Assembly (NCBI GenBank): GCA_046714355.1
Contig: JBKKAR010000182.1
Coordinates: 1 to 7,833, forward strand
Direction: 5' to 3'
Origin: JACDAN01 sp046714355
GTDB taxonomy: Bacteria > Actinomycetota > Thermoleophilia > Gaiellales > Gaiellaceae
DNA: 7,833 nucleotides
Every line of letters begins with the position of its first letter. Within the stretch, counting starts at the first letter, position 1. Both the position numbers and the translations under genes were made by a program. A model generated the notes under the pieces. That model saw nothing but the letters and a program-made list of their open reading frames with translations. It searched no databases and was not told the origin of the DNA. Below are positions 6,401 through 7,833 of the stretch, one piece after another.

Positions 6401-7324
6401 GTGCTCCTGACCGAGAACCGCAGTAAGGGCCTCCGCTTCACGCGGCTGCGCCTCGTGGCGGACACGAGCAGCAACACCGTGGTCTATAAGACCGCGGACT
6501 TCCACCGACCGTGGAACATCGGCATGACCGCCGATCCGGCGATCCAGGCGAGGATCACCGAGCTCAACAACGAGCTCAGGCCGATCCTCGGAACGCAGAT
6601 CGGGACGGCGAGCGTTGCCATCCCACGGACAGACTCCTGCGGCAACACCGCGGGCCGGCTGTGCGAATCGCGCGAGGGCAACGTCGTGACGGACGCCATG
6701 CGGACGACGTACATGACCGACTTCGCGATCACAAACTCCGGCGGACTGCGGGCGGATCTCACCTGCCCGGCGACCGACCTGGCGGACGACTTCTGCCCGG
6801 CGTACACCTCCGGCCCGCCGCCCTTCACGATCACGCGCGGTCAGGTGCTCGGCGTTCTGCCGTTCGGGAACCAGGTTGTCACGCTGTCGCTGGACGGCGC
6901 CGAGCTGAAGACGATGCTCGAGAACGGCGTCTCGCGGAGCGTCGACCCGGCGACTCTGGGGAATTCCCCGCAGGGCCGCTTCCCGCAAGTCTCGGGCCTG
7001 TGCTTCGCCTACGACATCCAGGCCGCAGCCGGGAGCCGTGTCACGAGCGTGGTGCGGCAGGCCGCCGATGGCTCGTGCACCGGGCCCGTGGTGGGCCTGA
7101 CTTCCGGCTCCACCTACAGTCTCGCCGAGAACGACTTCATGGCGGACGGCGGTGACGGCTACCCGGTCTTCCGCCCGCGGATGACGACGAGGGAGATCAT
7201 GGACGAGGCAGTCGCGGACTACATCACGGCGAACTCGCCCGTTCCGGGTGCGCTCCAGGGCCGCATCGCCTGCGCCGACAGCAACACCGCGGCGCCGCCG
7301 GCCTGCCCGGTCACGACCGGGTAG
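3497..7324 (+). CDS. Secreted phosphodiesterase / 5'-nucleotidase fusion
   Basis: A 1275-residue exported enzyme joining two phosphohydrolases. Residues 1-28 form a signal peptide (KRFSR, hydrophobic core, Ala-rich end). Residues about 55-710 are a type I phosphodiesterase/nucleotide pyrophosphatase of the alkaline phosphatase superfamily. The two-metal ligands D62, D421, H425, D494, H495 and H668 and the nucleophile T103 (PPNTGVGWH) are all present. This half contains an insertion with an EF-hand-like loop, D446 to D454. After a linker of about 15 residues, 727-1255 is a UshA-type 5'-nucleotidase. Its metallophosphatase motifs are VSDWHG (D734, H736), GDS (D783), GNHNFD (N816, H817, D820), GHLGA (H924) and GDHTD (H956). 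The nucleotide-binding C-terminal domain has ESREGNVVTDAM, NSGGLR (1080-1085), PFGN and MADGGDGY (1215-1222). The likely role is stepwise release of phosphate from extracellular nucleotides, dinucleotides or nucleotide-sugars. Paired Cys late in the protein suit an exported enzyme. There is no cell-wall sorting motif or C-terminal membrane helix, so it is probably released. The natural substrate is unknown. Confidence 0.92.
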   Translation: MKRFSRLGVAVLAVSALATLVFAGSGAAHKPLSYGANAKLKAFHSGDAGSARSQKAIMFASDGMRPDLMERYADKGLMPTYKDLLKKGVAGENGLLQGFPPNTGVGWHTLATGTWPGEHGSTNNTFHRTGDAFNNTSSFAATGILQADTILQSAERAGKTVVAMEWVAARGLVPALQGPVVDFRSFFGGRGITLNFDLPGQPALAQSFGVQYQKPGVLAATGWSSVPASALGSAAMETSFTHNDTRISGNGVWDVYIYDSTSDSRVNYDRVLIVNRADAKDGSKSVANIGRGEWADAKTTLTPAAGAALSGKTAGFYTKLIDLNDDASRFRLYFTSVQRVNATYNALGPDGSAAFAETLARDFPTSTAADFAPLEALIVDEDTYIEQGLKWADAHFAYLHYIFDTLNVQADMLFLGNPVTDEFSHQFMGLVTPTDMDGRPNPYYDDVNGDGVKDGRLTQREGYIRAAYHEADETLGLGRELMGKKDTTVMASSDHGFAPQWLAINSRKILFDKKVRNTVTGADVSLHPSGDPAVAGSLSNCRAGNAADLAKACWAGGTAQIYINPTLPAGITYEAVRMAAREAFQSLTDSDVPGRQVIARVMNKEELRNVDGTDSLHPNRSGDVVVVSRPPYQFDAATAGKNIAFSQFFGQHGYLPDLVNLKRNVNMHGTFVAAGPGIRHRGNGIEGVRAIDVAPTLAFVLGIPAPQNARGKILYKIVTNTGDLRELTILHVSDWHGQIPPLLEAADSVGPTFGIGGSAFLKPWFDLYRDEAKDGSLLVTAGDSIGATPPISAFFQDKPAIEMMNRMGFDADGLGNHNFDVSAANMQNVIAPLADFPFLSANVVDAAGNTPPQWQKSKFFRFGGDLDLALIGFTNDDAPTLIRPGALGPFHIANSTAAVNAEITRYLDRRGKRSRAEIIVAMGHLGATAGSLTAPAGPVVDLADAISRLDAVIGDHTDQQTLSFRPNGVLLTENRSKGLRFTRLRLVADTSSNTVVYKTADFHRPWNIGMTADPAIQARITELNNELRPILGTQIGTASVAIPRTDSCGNTAGRLCESREGNVVTDAMRTTYMTDFAITNSGGLRADLTCPATDLADDFCPAYTSGPPPFTITRGQVLGVLPFGNQVVTLSLDGAELKTMLENGVSRSVDPATLGNSPQGRFPQVSGLCFAYDIQAAAGSRVTSVVRQAADGSCTGPVVGLTSGSTYSLAENDFMADGGDGYPVFRPRMTTREIMDEAVADYITANSPVPGALQGRIACADSNTAAPPACPVTTG

Positions 7325-7335
7325 CACCACGAACC

Positions 7336-7372
7336 AATGGGAGCCCCGCCGCTTCGGCGGCGGGCTCCCGTT
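7336..7372 (+). terminator. Strong UUCG-loop hairpin terminator
   Basis: The arms 7339-7352 (GGGAGCCCCGCCGC) and 7357-7369 (GCGGCGGGCTCCC) pair with one bulged C around a TTCG loop closed by C-G, an exceptionally stable tetraloop. Two A-T pairs and a G-T pair extend the base. Only a short, interrupted T-rich stretch follows, which is common for actinobacterial terminators. It begins about a dozen bases after the TAG of the large enzyme gene and ends only about 15 bases before the next ATG. Confidence 0.85.
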
Positions 7373-7386
7373 ACTCTCCGGGCCGC

Positions 7387-7668
7387 ATGACCCTCGGCAG
7401 CGTCCTCGCGATCGTCTTGACCGGCCTCGTCGTCGGCGCCCTGGGCCGGCTGGCTGTGCCCGGCAAGGATCCGATGCCGCTCTGGCTGACGATCGCGATC
7501 GGTCTCGCGGGCTCGATCGTCGGAGGCGCGGTCGCGATCGCGCTGGGCTTCGGCGCGGGCGGCGTCTTCGCCCTGTCCGTGCTCACTGCGACCCTGATCG
7601 TGATCGCCTACCGGCGCTTCGTGCAGAAGCGGACGGTCACCGGCCCCGGCTCGAGTCTGCGGACCTAG
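7387..7668 (+). CDS. GlsB/YeaQ/YmgE family small membrane protein
   Basis: A 93-residue, very hydrophobic protein with three predicted membrane helices (about 3-24, 32-55 and 58-74) and a basic C-terminal tail (YRRFVQKR). LTGLVVGALGRLAVPGKDP followed by IGLAGSIVGG is the signature of the GlsB/YeaQ/YmgE (transglycosylase-associated) family. Members are often linked to general or envelope stress, but no biochemical activity is established. It is followed by a second family member 58 bases downstream. The ATG has no visible Shine-Dalgarno and lies close behind the terminator hairpin. It is therefore either translated from a leaderless or very short-leader mRNA, or its true start differs. No internal ATG or GTG with a better ribosome site was seen. 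Confidence 0.82.
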   Translation: MTLGSVLAIVLTGLVVGALGRLAVPGKDPMPLWLTIAIGLAGSIVGGAVAIALGFGAGGVFALSVLTATLIVIAYRRFVQKRTVTGPGSSLRT

Positions 7669-7712
7669 CGTTTCCTCCGGCGTGGCTTCGGGAACGCGGT
7701 TGAGGGAAACCT

Positions 7713-7722
7713 AGAAGGGAGA
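7713..7722 (+). promoter_or_regulatory. RBS for the second GlsB-family gene
   Basis: AGAAGGGAGA with core GGGAG at 7717-7721 is five bases before ATG at 7727. This is a strong ribosome site, in contrast to the first gene of the pair, and it fixes the start of the partial gene. Confidence 0.8.
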
Positions 7723-7726
7723 CGAA

Positions 7727-7833
7727 ATGGGCATCATCGCGTTCATCATCCTGGGCCTGATCGCGGGCTGGATCGCCAAGGCGATCCTCCCGGGCGACGA
7801 CCCAGGCGGCTTCATCATCACCGCCATCATCGG
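7727..7833 (+). CDS. GlsB/YeaQ/YmgE family membrane protein (partial)
   Basis: The first 35 codons of a second small membrane protein, cut by the window edge. The N terminus MGIIAFIILGLIAGWIAKAI, then LPGDDPGGFI and the start of the next hydrophobic segment, are close to the canonical GlsB/YeaQ family pattern. It is closer to that consensus than the upstream copy, which has GKDPMPLW at the loop. The full protein is probably 80-95 residues, from the family norm. The pair probably arose by duplication of a family gene (inference). Function beyond a stress-associated membrane protein is not known. Confidence 0.85.
   Translation, partial: MGIIAFIILGLIAGWIAKAILPGDDPGGFIITAII

Noticed and set aside
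4181..7330. A 1049-codon open frame on the minus strand opposite the phosphohydrolase gene
   Set aside because: Its product is Arg/Val-rich with no recognisable domain. It reads antisense through two intact, motif-rich enzyme domains. Such long antisense frames arise from third-position GC bias.
7670..7695. GTTTCC and GGGAAC spaced 14 bases apart as a SigB/SigF-type promoter for the second GlsB gene
   Set aside because: The -10 half matches GGGTAT at only four of six positions, and the spacing alone is weak evidence. Worth a motif scan but not annotated.
7670..7710. GTTTCC/GGAAAC inverted repeat between the two GlsB genes
   Set aside because: Six-base arms separated by 29 bases are easily expected by chance and have no distinctive context.

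Overview
The window is GC-rich, carries tightly packed genes, and has GTG or TTG as the most plausible start of five of its seven genes. Together with the protein types, this suggests a high-GC actinobacterium, possibly a deep-branching soil lineage such as Thermoleophilia. That placement is inference from composition and gene content; no rRNA or marker gene is present. No tRNA, rRNA, CRISPR array or intact insertion sequence was seen, and no gap between genes exceeds 170 bases.

Region 1 (3-1352, minus strand) encodes an exported cytochrome c domain fused to a PHM/DBM-type two-copper monooxygenase. Region 2 (1382-3329, plus strand) is a divergently transcribed three-gene metal-homeostasis operon. 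It comprises a CadC-like ArsR/SmtB repressor with both metal sites intact, a full-length zinc-type cation diffusion facilitator (CDF), and a short CDF-like membrane protein with altered metal ligands and a Cys-rich tail. Both internal junctions are TTGA overlaps preceded by a Shine-Dalgarno sequence, so the three genes are probably translationally coupled. A palindrome at the repressor start is a plausible operator for autoregulation and may also affect the divergent monooxygenase.

Region 3 (3330-7372) is a single large secreted enzyme of 1275 residues with its own 167-base upstream region. Its N-terminal half is a type I phosphodiesterase/nucleotide pyrophosphatase of the alkaline phosphatase superfamily, with all seven metal and nucleophile positions present. 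Its C-terminal half is a UshA-like metallophosphatase/5'-nucleotidase. The two activities are consecutive: a dinucleotide or nucleotide-sugar would be cut to NMP, and the NMP to nucleoside plus phosphate. The PDE half also carries an EF-hand-like calcium loop. Upstream lie two TTCAC cores exactly 11 bases apart, resembling the direct-repeat PHO box bound by actinobacterial PhoP, which would fit a phosphate-scavenging role. A strong UUCG-loop hairpin terminates the gene.

Region 4 (7387-7833) holds two tandem small membrane proteins of the GlsB/YeaQ/YmgE (transglycosylase-associated) family. The second is cut by the window edge.

The most unusual items are the PDE/5'-nucleotidase fusion with its calcium loop and possible PHO box, and the pairing of a canonical CDF with a short, altered-ligand CDF-like partner under a CadC-type sensor.
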